Source of the DNA: Nitriliruptoraceae bacterium
Lineage (GTDB): Bacteria > Actinomycetota > Nitriliruptoria > Nitriliruptorales > Nitriliruptoraceae
Length of the DNA stretch: 6,776 nt
Direction: 5' to 3'
NCBI GenBank assembly: GCA_003554005.1
Contig: PWEU01000300.1
Location: 1-6,776 of the forward strand
The position numbers and the translations under genes are program-made. Each line of letters starts with the position of its first letter. Position 1 is the first letter of the stretch. Positions 6,748-6,776 of the stretch are shown here, in pieces. The notes under the pieces were generated by a model, which was not told the DNA's origin, searched no databases, and saw nothing but the letters and a program-made list of their open reading frames with translations.

Positions 6748-6752
6748 CTCCC
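6748..6752 (-). promoter_or_regulatory. Ribosome binding site of acnA
   Basis: GGGAG on the minus strand lies seven bases before the ATG at 6740-6738. Only 36 bases upstream of the start are in the window, so the promoter cannot be seen. Confidence 0.6.
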
Positions 6753-6776
6753 GGATCGAGGTGGTGACGGGGCGGC

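Overview
The window comes from a very GC-rich actinobacterium. By eye G+C is about 70% and third codon positions are nearly all G or C. An actinobacterial AcnA-type aconitase and an actinobacterial-looking GH65 phosphorylase fit this. A Nocardioides-like (Propionibacteriales) host is possible, but nothing here fixes the genus. All genes I can support read on the minus strand, so transcription runs from high to low coordinates.

Layout, in the direction of transcription. (1) Positions 6740-3933: acnA, the TCA-cycle aconitase. It is homologous end to end but interrupted at codon 148 by an in-frame TAG where the family normally has a glutamate (GAG). No other damage is visible. (2) Positions 3611-3932: a 322-base gap. 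It holds a GC-rich hairpin just after the acnA stop, two identical 28-base palindromic repeats 72 bases apart, and a short GC-rich direct-repeat patch. (3) Positions 3610-2978: msrA, an E. coli-type peptide methionine sulfoxide reductase A. (4) A 97-base gap with a possible promoter and a strong GC hairpin. (5) Positions 2880-490: a GH65 alpha-glucoside phosphorylase-type enzyme. (6) After 61 bases, positions 428-1: the 5' part of a gene fusing a ThiS/MoaD/TtuB-like sulfur-carrier domain, with its Gly-Gly, to a TtuA-type tRNA 2-thiolation enzyme (zinc finger plus SGGKDS PP-loop). The fusion runs off the window edge.

The genes are mostly separate housekeeping functions: TCA cycle, oxidative repair of methionine, disaccharide phosphorolysis and tRNA sulfur modification. 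The GH65 and tRNA-thiolation genes could be co-transcribed given their 61-base spacing, but no functional link is evident. I see no mobile element, phage, CRISPR array or RNA gene. The most notable points are the lone nonsense codon in an otherwise intact aconitase, the carrier-enzyme fusion with an internal Gly-Gly, and the paired palindromic repeats upstream of msrA.
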